Source of the DNA: Afipia sp.
GTDB lineage: Bacteria > Pseudomonadota > Alphaproteobacteria > Rhizobiales > Xanthobacteraceae
Reading direction: 5' to 3'
DNA length: 64,000 nucleotides
Assembly (NCBI GenBank): GCA_017308575.1
Contig: JAFKEQ010000002.1
Location: 470,017 to 534,016, forward strand
Within the stretch, counting starts at the first letter, position 1. Every line of letters begins with the position of its first letter. Below are positions 56,148 to 64,000 of this stretch, in pieces. The notes beneath the pieces are model-generated. The model ran no database searches and was not told where the DNA came from. It was given only the letters and a program-made list of their open reading frames with translations. The translations under genes and the position numbers were made by a program.

Positions 56148-57026
56148 ATGTTCGATATTCCTTTGCAGGTGCTGCTCGGTCAAATCACCATCGGTCTTGT
56201 GAATGGCTGCTTCTATGCCGTTTTAAGCCTTGGTCTCGCGCTGATTTTCGGTCTCCTCAATGTCATCAATTTCGCGCATGGAGCGCTCTATATGCTCGGC
56301 GCTTTCGGCGTGTATCTGGCTTTCCAAAAGCTCGGTGTGAATTACTGGTGGTCGCTGTTGCTCGTGCCGGTCGTTGTCGGTGCATTCGGCGCTTTGATAG
56401 AGCGATTCTTGCTGCGCCGCCTCGTAGGACTCGATCACCTTTACGGGCTGCTGTTCACGTTCGGTCTGGCGCTCGTCCTCGAAGGAATCTTCCGGGACAT
56501 CTATGGCTCGGCTGGTTTGCCGTATCCGACACCTGCATCATTGCGCGGCTTGATGGACCTTGGGTTCATGCGTCTGCCGATCTATCGGGTCTGGATCGTC
56601 GGTATATCGCTGCTTGTGTGTATCGCGGTCTGGTTCCTGATTGAGCGCACGCGGCTTGGTTCATATCTGCGCGCTGGAACGGAGAATGCCAAAATTGTTC
56701 AGGCGCTCGGGATTAATGTTCCGCTGATGGTGACCTTCGTCTACGCGTTGGGCGCTGGTCTTGCCGCCTTTGCCGGCGTGCTGGCCGCCCCGATCTATCA
56801 GGTCCAGCCGCTCATGGGCTCGAACATTCTGATCGTGACATTTGCTGTTGTGGTCATCGGGGGACTCGGATCGACCGCTGGCGCCATTGTAACCGGCCTT
56901 GCACTCGGTGTTATCGAGGGGCTGAGCAAGGTTCTTTATCCGGAAGTGTCATCGACCATTGTGTTCATCGTAATGGCGATTGTCCTTTTGCTACGCCCCG
57001 CCGGTCTGTTTGGACGTGAGGCATAA
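56148..57026 (+). CDS. livH: ABC transporter inner-membrane permease (LivH type)
   Basis: 292 residues from the ATG at 56148 (MFDIPLQVLLGQITIGLVNG); a TTG at 56136 overlapping the livF-like stop is possible. Eight or so hydrophobic helices are present, with the LivH signature GLALIFGLLNVINFAHGALYMLGA and a conserved loop VIGGLGSTAGAIVTGLALGV that couples to the ATPases. It forms the channel with the LivM-like subunit. Confidence 0.93.
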   Translation: MFDIPLQVLLGQITIGLVNGCFYAVLSLGLALIFGLLNVINFAHGALYMLGAFGVYLAFQKLGVNYWWSLLLVPVVVGAFGALIERFLLRRLVGLDHLYGLLFTFGLALVLEGIFRDIYGSAGLPYPTPASLRGLMDLGFMRLPIYRVWIVGISLLVCIAVWFLIERTRLGSYLRAGTENAKIVQALGINVPLMVTFVYALGAGLAAFAGVLAAPIYQVQPLMGSNILIVTFAVVVIGGLGSTAGAIVTGLALGVIEGLSKVLYPEVSSTIVFIVMAIVLLLRPAGLFGREA

Positions 57027-57031
57027 CTGTC

Positions 57032-58042
57032 ATGAAGACTTCAGCATCAATTCTGATCGCGCTTGTCGTCATAGGCGTTCTTGCGCCTCTGGCAGGGCTC
57101 TATCCACAGTTTCTGATGAAGTGTGTTGCGTTGGCTCTTTTTGCGGTGGCGTTCAATTTCTTCACCGGCAACGTCGGCCTTCTTTCGATCGGACATGCGG
57201 CCTTTTTCGGCGCAGGCGCCTACACCGCTGGCTATGTGACCAAGACGTGGGGTTTCACGCCGGAGCTGGCGCTTGGCGTTAGTCTCTTGGTTGCAGGCTT
57301 GCTTGGGCTTGTGATGGGCGGGATGGCCATTCGCCGGCAGGGCATCTACTTCGCGATGATCACTCTGGCGCTTGCTCAAATGGTTTATTTCGTCTGCGTG
57401 CAGGCTCCGTTCACCGGCGCGGAAGACGGATTGCAGCGCATTCCGCGACGGCCGCTGCTGGGCATTTTCGACTTGTCCAGTGATCTTACGATGTATGCGT
57501 TCGTCCTTGTAGTCCTCGTCGCCATCACCTGGGGATTTCAGCGAATTATGGAGGCCCCATTCGGCCAGGTGCTCTTGGCCATTCGCGATAACGAGCCGCG
57601 TGCAATCTCGCTTGGTTATGATGTCCAGAAGTACAAGCTCTCGGCGTTTACAATGTCTGCGGCCATTGCCGGTGTCGCTGGCGGCCTGAAAGCCTTGACG
57701 CTCGGCTTTGCCGGACTGCCCGACGCGCACTGGACGCAGTCCGGCAATGTCATCCTGATGTGCCTTCTTGGCGGTCTGGGAACTCCCCTGGGCCCGATCA
57801 TTGGCGCCATTCTCGTCGTGACGCTCGAAAGCCGTCTGTCGGGTCTCGGTGTGGTTCAGATCGGCTCATTGTCCTTCGATCTCTCGACCAAGGTCCCTAT
57901 CATTATCGGCTTCATCTTCATGATCTGCGTTCTGCTGTTCCGCCGGGGGATTGTCGGTGAAATCGGCGCTGCTCTGTCTTCCATGAAAGCACGACAGCAG
58001 CCGGTGGTTGCTGATGGCAAAAAAACGTCCTCAGCACGTTGA
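57032..58042 (+). CDS. livM: ABC transporter inner-membrane permease (LivM type)
   Basis: 336 residues, multi-spanning. It contains NFFTGNVGLLSIGHAAFFGA, MAIRRQGIYFAMITLALAQM and the coupling loop LLGGLGTPLGPIIGAILVV, all typical of LivM. It starts 5 bases after the livH-like stop. It is the last gene before the shared-motif promoter (copy B), so the transporter operon ends here or reads into the enzyme operon. Confidence 0.93.
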   Translation: MKTSASILIALVVIGVLAPLAGLYPQFLMKCVALALFAVAFNFFTGNVGLLSIGHAAFFGAGAYTAGYVTKTWGFTPELALGVSLLVAGLLGLVMGGMAIRRQGIYFAMITLALAQMVYFVCVQAPFTGAEDGLQRIPRRPLLGIFDLSSDLTMYAFVLVVLVAITWGFQRIMEAPFGQVLLAIRDNEPRAISLGYDVQKYKLSAFTMSAAIAGVAGGLKALTLGFAGLPDAHWTQSGNVILMCLLGGLGTPLGPIIGAILVVTLESRLSGLGVVQIGSLSFDLSTKVPIIIGFIFMICVLLFRRGIVGEIGAALSSMKARQQPVVADGKKTSSAR

Positions 58043-58075
58043 CATTCGGCGATCTCATAAGTCTACTTATGCAAG
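58039..58075 (+). promoter_or_regulatory. Promoter with shared operator motif, copy B (enzyme operon)
   Basis: TTGACA (58039-58044), a 17-base spacer, then TCTACT (58062-58067), overlapped by AGTCTACTTATGCAAG (58060-58075). The site also contains the perfect inverted repeat CATAAGT-CT-ACTTATG (58056-58071). A regulator bound here would cover the -10 region of the operon starting with the alcohol dehydrogenase. Confidence 0.62.
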
Positions 58076-58154
58076 TGACTTAAACCCAGGGACTGGCATG
58101 GCTTGCCGGCGTCGGCGGGGCGTTCATATCCGACGTTAAGTGGAGTTCAATACG

Positions 58155-59306
58155 ATGCAGGGTTTCGTTTTCCAGACCACTAAATCGGTTCTTGTCGAGC
58201 CTGGCTGTTCGTCGCGTATTGGCGAACTCGTGAAGTCTCTTGGCTGCAAATCCGTGTTGCTGGTGAGCGACCCCGGCGTGAAAGGCGCAGGCCTTCTGCA
58301 GACCGGATTGCAGGGATTGGAGCAGAACGGCATCGCCGTTACGCTTTTCACGGATGTGGAAGCAGATCCACCCGTTCATGTCATCGATGCTGCCGTGCGG
58401 GCTGCGGTCGATGCGAAGGTCGATGGTGTCGTGTCGATCGGCGGCGGCAGTTCAATGGATGTTGCCAAGCTTGTCGCTTTGCTTGCTGCCGGCGAAGAGA
58501 AGCTGGCCGATATTTACGGTGTTGGCATGGTGAAGGGGCGCCGTCTTCCTCTGGTGTTGGCGCCGACAACGGCAGGCACGGGGTCCGAAGTAACGCCCAT
58601 CTCGATCGTAACGACAGGAGAGGGCGAGAAGAAGGGCGTGGTGTCTCCGGTTCTGCTTCCCGATTGGGCCGTGCTCGACGCCGAACTGACGCTGGGGCTG
58701 CCTCCCGCGGTCACGGCGGCCACGGGTATCGACGCAATGGTGCATGCCATCGAGGCCTACACGAGCAAGCGACTCAAGAATTCATTGTCCGACACGCTTG
58801 CCCGCGAGGCGCTCCGCCTTCTCGGCGGAAATATTCACGAGGCGTGCAGGAACGGCACAAACCGCGAAGCACGGCATAACATGTTGCTCGGCTCGATGCT
58901 GGCAGGAATGGCGTTTGCCAATGCGCCCGTCGCTGCGGTTCACGCATTGGCCTATCCGGTCGGCGCGCGTTTCCACGTGCCGCATGGCCTGTCGAACTCG
59001 CTGGTCCTGCCCGAGGTTATAAAGTTCAACGCTCGCTCCGCCGAGATGCACTACAGCGAGCTGGCTGCGATTTTGACGCCGAACGCCAAGGGCAATGCAG
59101 CGGATCGTACCAAGGTCCTTGTCGAAATGCTGTCTGCCCTGCCGACGGAACTCGGATTGCCGACGCGATTGCGGGATGTCGGAATTGCAGCCAAGGATCT
59201 CGATCTTCTTGCCGACGACGCCATGAAGCAGACGCGGCTGCTGGTCAATAACCCGCGCGACCTTGTGCGGAATGATGCATACGCGATCTATGAGGCTTCG
59301 CTATGA
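58155..59306 (+). CDS. Iron-containing alcohol dehydrogenase
   Basis: 383 residues from the ATG at 58155 behind a GGAG site; a GTG at 58140 would add five residues. NAD-binding GVVSIGGGSSMDVAKL and TAGTGSEVTPISI, and metal-ligand segments TGIDAMVHAIEAYTS and HALAYPVGARFHVPHGLSNS, mark the group III (iron-type) family. Members oxidise primary alcohols and hydroxy-acids such as 4-hydroxybutyrate. First gene of a six-gene run with overlapping or close ends. Confidence 0.92.
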   Translation: MQGFVFQTTKSVLVEPGCSSRIGELVKSLGCKSVLLVSDPGVKGAGLLQTGLQGLEQNGIAVTLFTDVEADPPVHVIDAAVRAAVDAKVDGVVSIGGGSSMDVAKLVALLAAGEEKLADIYGVGMVKGRRLPLVLAPTTAGTGSEVTPISIVTTGEGEKKGVVSPVLLPDWAVLDAELTLGLPPAVTAATGIDAMVHAIEAYTSKRLKNSLSDTLAREALRLLGGNIHEACRNGTNREARHNMLLGSMLAGMAFANAPVAAVHALAYPVGARFHVPHGLSNSLVLPEVIKFNARSAEMHYSELAAILTPNAKGNAADRTKVLVEMLSALPTELGLPTRLRDVGIAAKDLDLLADDAMKQTRLLVNNPRDLVRNDAYAIYEASL

Positions 59307-59752
59307 GCGAGCGGCAGAAGCCACATCGTCGCAAAGCGTATGCTTATTTCCAGCTGATGACGACGCGCTGGATGGATAACGACTCCTATCGGCATATGAA
59401 CAATACGGTCTACTATTCGTTCTTCGATTCCATCGTGAATCAGTACCTTATCGAGAACGGCGTGCTCGACGTTGAGAAAAGTGACGTCATCGGTCTGGTC
59501 GCGGAAACAACGTGCCGATACTTCAAGTCAGTCGGGTTTCCATCCAAAATCAATGTTGGTCTGAGAGCCAGTCATGTCGGGAACAGCAGCATCCGCTATG
59601 ACATCGCTCTTTTTAAAGATGACGAGGATGAGGCTTCGGCTCAGGGTCATTTCGTTCATGTTTATGTCAAGCGAGACACCGGGCGTCCGGTGTCCTTGCC
59701 GGATACGTTGAGGTCGGTCATCGCACCACTGCGTCATTTCGAAGTTGCATAA
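59303..59752 (+). CDS. Hotdog-fold acyl-CoA thioesterase (4HBT type)
   Basis: 149 residues starting within the previous stop (ATGA). The 4-hydroxybenzoyl-CoA thioesterase family pattern is seen: TTRWMDNDSYRHMNNTVYYS, with the catalytic Asp in this segment, followed by a beta-strand region with VGNSSIRYDIALFKD. It would release free acid from a CoA ester made by the operon's enzymes. The chain specificity is not readable. Confidence 0.9.
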   Translation: MSERQKPHRRKAYAYFQLMTTRWMDNDSYRHMNNTVYYSFFDSIVNQYLIENGVLDVEKSDVIGLVAETTCRYFKSVGFPSKINVGLRASHVGNSSIRYDIALFKDDEDEASAQGHFVHVYVKRDTGRPVSLPDTLRSVIAPLRHFEVA

Positions 59753-59783
59753 AGCGCTCGCCCGTCGGGCAGGAGTTAGAGAA

Positions 59784-60557
59784 TTGGCCGATATTGAATT
59801 GACCGTTCGGGACAAGGTTGCCGTGGTAACGCTCAACCGGCCTGAATTCCGCAATGCGATGAAGCTGTCGATGTGGCAGGAGACTGCCGCATTGTTCTCG
59901 CGGCTTGGGCAAGATGCGAACGTGCGCGCCGTCATCCTTAGAGGGGCGGGCCGCAACTTCAGTGTGGGCGCGGATGTCTCGGAATTTGCAACGGTCCGCT
60001 CGAACATAGCGGAGAGCAAGGCTTACGAAGTCGCGGTCGATGCCTCGTCCGATGCGATCGCCTCGGTGCCAAAGCCGGTCATTGCGGTCCTTGAAGGATA
60101 TTGTCTCGGGGGCGGCTGCCATCTGTCCATGTCATGTGACTTCCGCTACGCGCACACGGACACGTCGATTGGAATTCCGGCTGCTAAGCTCTCGATTGTC
60201 TATGGTGTTCGGAGCACTCAGCGCCTTCTGGCGCTGGTTGGCCTCACGAACGCAAAGCGTATTCTTTATTCCGCCGAACGCTTCAGTGCGGGGCGTGCAG
60301 CGGAAATGGGTCTGGTCGATCACGTATCTAATGACCCGATGTCGGCTGCGATGGAACTGGCTTCCAGCATTGCTGCCCTGGCTCCGCTGTCGGTTGAAGG
60401 AGCCAAAAGGATTTTGACGGGGCTTTCGATGGGGCCGGGCGCGCTCGATCTGTCGGCGGCCGATGCATTTATCGACTTCGCATCGGCCAGCGAAGATTAT
60501 GAGGAAGGCCGCCGGGCGTTCGCCGAAAAACGGCCTCCGAATTTCCGCGGAAAGTGA
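59784..60557 (+). CDS. Enoyl-CoA hydratase/isomerase family protein
   Basis: 257 residues if translation begins at the TTG at 59784, which follows AGGAG by 8 bases and gives ADIELTVRDKVAVVTLNRPE, the usual crotonase start. The frame extends to 59745 (overlapping the thioesterase gene), but that part is not conserved. Oxyanion-hole segments are GRNFSVGADVSEFATV and LEGYCLGGGCHLSMSCDFRY. The first catalytic Glu position reads GGGCHLS (no Glu), so the reaction may be ring opening or isomerisation rather than simple hydration. Confidence 0.88.
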   Translation: MADIELTVRDKVAVVTLNRPEFRNAMKLSMWQETAALFSRLGQDANVRAVILRGAGRNFSVGADVSEFATVRSNIAESKAYEVAVDASSDAIASVPKPVIAVLEGYCLGGGCHLSMSCDFRYAHTDTSIGIPAAKLSIVYGVRSTQRLLALVGLTNAKRILYSAERFSAGRAAEMGLVDHVSNDPMSAAMELASSIAALAPLSVEGAKRILTGLSMGPGALDLSAADAFIDFASASEDYEEGRRAFAEKRPPNFRGK

Positions 60558-60566
60558 GGACCAGTC

Positions 60567-61328
60567 ATGAAGATGCACATTCTGTCGGGAGGCCGGCTGC
60601 GGATGAGGAGAAGCATCTATTTCCCGGATGCCGATCGGACTGAGATGATCGAGCTACCGGTATCGTGCGCACTGCTGCGGCACAGTCAGGGAAACGTTCT
60701 GTTCGATACTGGATGTCATCCGTCGGTGTCGACGAATCCCGAGGCGCGGTGGGGCGCCACAGCCAAGTATATGACGCCGATCATGCCTCCAGACGAGAAC
60801 GTGATTACAGGCCTCAAGGCCGTAGGGCTTGGTCCGGACGATATCGATGTCGTGGTCTGCTCTCATCTCCATACCGACCATTGCGGTTGTAACGAGTTCT
60901 TCAAGAAGTCCACGATCATTGTCCACGCGCGAGAACTGGAAGCAGCCAAAGCGCCGGACGCAGCGAACAGTGGATACTTTGCGGCCGATTGGGATCATCC
61001 CATTCCGATGAAGACTATCGATGGACAATTCGATCTGTTCGATGACGGGAAGATCGTTCTTGTTCCCTTGCCCGGACACACGCCCGGGACGATGGGGGCG
61101 TTGGTGAAGCTGGATCGCAGCGGCGAATTCCTGCTGGCGTCGGATGCGGTCAGCATCCGGGCGAACCTCGACCAGAATATCGTGCCGAAAAACACGAAGG
61201 ACGCCGAACAGTTCCTGAGGTCATTCGAGGAAATTCGCCGGATTGAGAAGGCAGGCGCGACAATCATCTGCAGCCATGACGAATCTCAGTGGAATTCGCT
61301 GCGCAAAGGCATGAACGCGTACGACTGA
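60567..61328 (+). CDS. Metallo-beta-lactamase-fold hydrolase, AHL/gamma-butyrolactone lactonase-like
   Basis: 253 residues. The zinc motif SHLHTDHCG gives H100, H102, D104 and H105; H171 (PGHTPG), D193 and H237 (CSHDES) complete the dinuclear site. Length and layout, including the N-terminal MKMHILSGGRLRMRR strand, resemble AttM/BlcC-type lactonases. It most likely opens a lactone or hydrolyses a related ester. It sits in an operon with an iron alcohol dehydrogenase and near a gabD-like gene, the same trio as in Agrobacterium blcABC. Confidence 0.9.
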   Translation: MKMHILSGGRLRMRRSIYFPDADRTEMIELPVSCALLRHSQGNVLFDTGCHPSVSTNPEARWGATAKYMTPIMPPDENVITGLKAVGLGPDDIDVVVCSHLHTDHCGCNEFFKKSTIIVHARELEAAKAPDAANSGYFAADWDHPIPMKTIDGQFDLFDDGKIVLVPLPGHTPGTMGALVKLDRSGEFLLASDAVSIRANLDQNIVPKNTKDAEQFLRSFEEIRRIEKAGATIICSHDESQWNSLRKGMNAYD

Positions 61329-61378
61329 TCGTCTTCGAGACGCCGATCACAACAAATGGAATCGTAAAGGATATCGGA

Positions 61379-62131
61379 ATGGACATGCATCTGAAGGGCA
61401 AGGTGGCTCTCGTCACCGGCGCCGGCCGCGATGTTGGTCGTGAAATCGCGCTCGGACTTGCAGCAGAGGGCGCTGCGGTTGCGGTGAACTACAATGGTTC
61501 GCATGATCGAGCGGCGGCCGTTGTCGCGGAAATCGAGAAGGCTGGCGGCAAGGCGATCGCTTACAAGGCCGACATCGCGAACTTCGATGAAGTTCAGGCG
61601 ATGGTCGCGAAAATCGTGTCCGATTTTGGCGGGCTGAATATTGTTGTCAACAATGCCGGCGTTGCTCTTCGGAATCGTTTTACTGAAACGACGCCCGAGG
61701 AGTGGAAGAAGCAGATCGATATCTGTCTCTACGGTGCCATCCACGTTTCGAAAGCGGCCGCCCCGCATCTGGAAAAAGCAGGCGATGGACGCATCATCGC
61801 TCTGGTCGGCGATTCCTCCCGCGTCGGTGAATCCGGGCTTGCCATCGTTGCGGCGGCGCGCTCTGGCGTGATTGCATTGATGAAATCGCTGGCGCGCGAG
61901 ATGGGGCGCTTCGGCGTCACTGCGAATACGCTGTCGCTTGGCCTGATCGAGACGCCCCACGATATCGCCTGGGTCAATGCCAATCGCGAGAAGCTCACCA
62001 AGCTTTATCCGCTCCGCCGCCTTGGTTTCCCGTCGGATATTGCGCCCATGGTCACCTTGCTGGCGTCAAAGCACGGAGGCTGGATCACGGGGCAGACCAT
62101 CAGCATCAGCGGCGGATTCAGTATGGTTTAA
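61379..62131 (+). CDS. SDR-family protein lacking the catalytic Tyr and Lys
   Basis: 250 residues from the ATG at 61379, preceded by AAAGGATATC. The Rossmann start TGAGRDVGREIALG and NNAG (91-94) are present, and the C-terminus WITGQTISISGGFSMV is typical. But the YxxxK active site reads VAAAR: Val157 replaces Tyr and Arg161 replaces Lys (codons GTT and CGC), while a serine at 146-147 remains. The glycine motif also has Asp for the second Gly. It may bind NAD(P) or act as a partner without ordinary SDR catalysis. Confidence 0.9.
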   Translation: MDMHLKGKVALVTGAGRDVGREIALGLAAEGAAVAVNYNGSHDRAAAVVAEIEKAGGKAIAYKADIANFDEVQAMVAKIVSDFGGLNIVVNNAGVALRNRFTETTPEEWKKQIDICLYGAIHVSKAAAPHLEKAGDGRIIALVGDSSRVGESGLAIVAAARSGVIALMKSLAREMGRFGVTANTLSLGLIETPHDIAWVNANREKLTKLYPLRRLGFPSDIAPMVTLLASKHGGWITGQTISISGGFSMV

Positions 62132-62155
62132 CGAGCGGTTGGCAGGGCAGAAGAT

Positions 62156-63721
62156 ATGATTCAGACAGACCTTATTGCTTCAATTCCTGTTCTGTTGCGC
62201 AGGCATGCTGAAGCACGCGGATCGAAAGTCGCTTACCGCGACGCTTCGCGAGCCGTGACCTATCAAGAACTTCAGACTCGCACGGGGAATCTTGCGGGCC
62301 ATCTTGCCGATCACGGAATCCGTCCAAGCGATAAGGTTGCGATCTTCCTTCCCAACTCCGTCGCATGGATCGAGAGTTGTTTTGCGATCAACCGTGCTGG
62401 CGCGATTAGTGTTCCTATCAGCTATGACGCGACCGAGTCGGAGGTGCTTTACCGCCTTCAGGATGCGGCCTGTACCGCTATCATCACAACGGATGAGCGC
62501 GCTGCACTGCTGGCGAAGCTGAAGAACGATGCGCCGGCTCTCAAGATTGAAGTTCTCTCAGGCCCGGCCGCAGGGTCGGCGGCTGCCTTGCGTTATGAAC
62601 AGCTCGCCGGAGTTGCGCCGAAATCGGCCCCGCGTGATCCGTCGGAAATTTTCGATCCAGCCTTTATTATCTACACATCCGGAACGACCGGCCGGGCAAA
62701 AGGCGTCCTTCTCTCGGTGCATAGCATGCTGTGGGTCAACGCAGCGTGCTGGGCGCCGATTGCCGGGTTGTCAGAAGCAGATGTCGTTCTTTCTCCATTG
62801 CCGCTGTTTCATTCCTATGCCCTTAATCTGTCCGTCCTCAGTATTCTGGCGGTGGGTGCGACCGAATACATCATGGAGAAATATTCGACGAGCGAAGCGG
62901 TTCGATTGCTGAAGAGTGGCGAGTTTACGATCTTCCCCGGCGTCCCGACCATGTTTCATTACTTTCTGGAAGCAACCAAGGACGATCCCGCTCTGAAGCT
63001 GCCGAATCTGAGACTCAGTATGTCGGCTGGCGCCATTATGCCGGCAACATTGAATCGTGAATTTGAAGCACGCTTTGGTGTCAAGTTGCTGGATGGCTAC
63101 GGTATCACCGAGACGTCCACGATGGTGACGATGAATTGGCCGGTCGGCGCACGCGTTATGGGATCGTGCGGACTTCCGTTGCCGGGACTTGCCGTCCGGA
63201 TTATTTCACCTGCGACCGGCGAGGATGTGCCGTTCGGCGAAGAGGGCGAGTTGATTGTTCGAGGCCCTAACTTGATGAGCGGCTATCACAACAAACCGGA
63301 AGAAACGGCCTCTGCTTTGCGAAAGGGCTGGTATCATACCGGTGATCTGGCGCGGAGCGATCGTGACGGATTTTTGACGATCACCGGGCGATTGAAAGAA
63401 CTCATTATCCGTGGCGGACAGAACATTGCCCCGGCGGAAATTGAGGAGGCGGTCAACATACTGGACGATGTCGTTGACAACGCGGTGGTCGGTATTCCGC
63501 ACGCCCATCTAGGCGAGGTGCCGGCTCTGTTCGTTGTCGCTCGTGAAGGATCCGGCATCGCGGCCGAGCAGATTCTCGAACATTGCCGCGGCCGCTTGTC
63601 GTCTTACAAAGTGCCGTTCTCGGTTCATTTCGTGACCGAGATTCCTCGGACCGGATCGGGCAAGATCATCCGCTTCAAATTGCGCGAAACGCTGATCCCG
63701 CCAATCAACAAGGCCATGTGA
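62156..63721 (+). CDS. AMP-dependent acyl/aryl-CoA ligase
   Basis: 521 residues: P-loop IYTSGTTGRAKGVLLS, A5 motif GYGITETSTMVT, GWYHTGDLARSDRDGF, hinge GRLKELIIRGGQNIAPAEIE, and the catalytic lysine in RTGSGKIIRFKLRE. It activates a carboxylic acid. It differs clearly from the ligase at 44493, so the locus has two CoA-activation steps or two substrates. The next gene starts 2 bases after its stop. Confidence 0.93.
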   Translation: MIQTDLIASIPVLLRRHAEARGSKVAYRDASRAVTYQELQTRTGNLAGHLADHGIRPSDKVAIFLPNSVAWIESCFAINRAGAISVPISYDATESEVLYRLQDAACTAIITTDERAALLAKLKNDAPALKIEVLSGPAAGSAAALRYEQLAGVAPKSAPRDPSEIFDPAFIIYTSGTTGRAKGVLLSVHSMLWVNAACWAPIAGLSEADVVLSPLPLFHSYALNLSVLSILAVGATEYIMEKYSTSEAVRLLKSGEFTIFPGVPTMFHYFLEATKDDPALKLPNLRLSMSAGAIMPATLNREFEARFGVKLLDGYGITETSTMVTMNWPVGARVMGSCGLPLPGLAVRIISPATGEDVPFGEEGELIVRGPNLMSGYHNKPEETASALRKGWYHTGDLARSDRDGFLTITGRLKELIIRGGQNIAPAEIEEAVNILDDVVDNAVVGIPHAHLGEVPALFVVAREGSGIAAEQILEHCRGRLSSYKVPFSVHFVTEIPRTGSGKIIRFKLRETLIPPINKAM

Positions 63722-63722
63722 C

Positions 63723-64000
63723 ATGTTGGACAAAGTCTCGAAACTGAGCCTGAAGGATTCCTCGCTGCTGCGCGACGCCTGCTTCATCGGCGGCGAGTGG
63801 GTTGCGGCCGATGGCGGCGGGACGATCAAGGTGGATAATCCCGCCAACGGCGCCGTCGTCGGCACCGTGCCGAACATGGGCGCAGCCGAGACCAGGCGGG
63901 CTATCGACCTGGCGAACGCCGCATTGCCGGCGTGGCGCGCGAAAACGGCGAAGGAGCGCTCGGCGATCCTGCGCAAGTGGTTCGAACTGATGATGGCGAA
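63723..64000 (+). CDS. gabD: Succinate-semialdehyde dehydrogenase-type aldehyde dehydrogenase, N-terminal part (cut by window edge)
   Basis: 92 residues are visible, beginning MLDKVSKLSLKDSSLLRDAC. IGGEWVAADGGGTIKVDNPA, GTVPNMGAAETRRAID and WRAKTAKERSAILRKWFELM match the N-terminus of GabD closely. The catalytic Cys and NAD site lie beyond the window. By family it oxidises succinate semialdehyde to succinate; other semialdehydes are possible. It is the last visible gene of the catabolic run, and its codon use looks more GC-rich than that of the genes before it. Confidence 0.85.
   Translation, partial: MLDKVSKLSLKDSSLLRDACFIGGEWVAADGGGTIKVDNPANGAVVGTVPNMGAAETRRAIDLANAALPAWRAKTAKERSAILRKWFELMMA

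Overview
The window looks like a chromosomal segment of an alphaproteobacterium of the Nitrobacteraceae type (Bradyrhizobium, Rhodopseudomonas, Afipia, Oligotropha or Nitrobacter). The basis is the codon use, high GC, the gene order rumA-like/tlyA/dxs/xseB/histone-deacetylase-like, and short palindromic intergenic repeats of kinds I associate with that family. The species cannot be named from sequence reading alone.

Positions 1 to about 29,500 are mostly core genome: ilvD (cut by the left edge), a CNNM/CBS exporter, a drug/metabolite transporter, an ECF sigma/anti-sigma pair, fabI, a histidine phosphatase, aroC (behind a dense cluster of inverted repeats), a glycosyltransferase, a class III nucleotide cyclase, a divergent ClC protein, a diguanylate cyclase, two paralogous chemoreceptors, a VWA protein, the rumA-like/tlyA/dxs/xseB/HDAC block and lipid or aromatic enzymes. 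A tRNA-Gln gene at 29,506 is followed by a gene-poor stretch with a TetR remnant.

Positions 30,474 to 42,159 hold a TlpA-like/transglutaminase-like pair and a compact selenocysteine module: selD, selA, an NAD-linked formate dehydrogenase, selB and the selC tRNA. The dehydrogenase has an in-frame UGA at 35,585 with a bacterial SECIS hairpin whose loop and spacing match the E. coli fdhF element. Its alpha subunit is split: the Mo/Sec domains lie on the first gene, and the iron-sulfur domains that normally precede them lie on a separate gene after the NuoEF-like beta subunit.

Positions 42,559 to the right edge form a large catabolic locus. It has an acyl-CoA dehydrogenase/TetR pair divergent from a CoA ligase, a three-subunit molybdenum hydroxylase with a CoxG-like protein, two unusual double-HxlR regulators, a complete branched-chain-type ABC importer, and an operon with iron-type alcohol dehydrogenase, thioesterase, enoyl-CoA hydratase, lactonase-like metallo-hydrolase, an SDR lacking its catalytic Tyr and Lys, and a CoA ligase, ending in a gabD-like aldehyde dehydrogenase cut by the edge. 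Three promoter regions in this locus share a 16-nt motif (AGTCTANTNATGCAAG, 14 of 16 positions identical), which suggests one regulon. The substrate is unknown. A furoate-like or lactone/hydroxy-acid pathway fits the enzyme set, as inference only.
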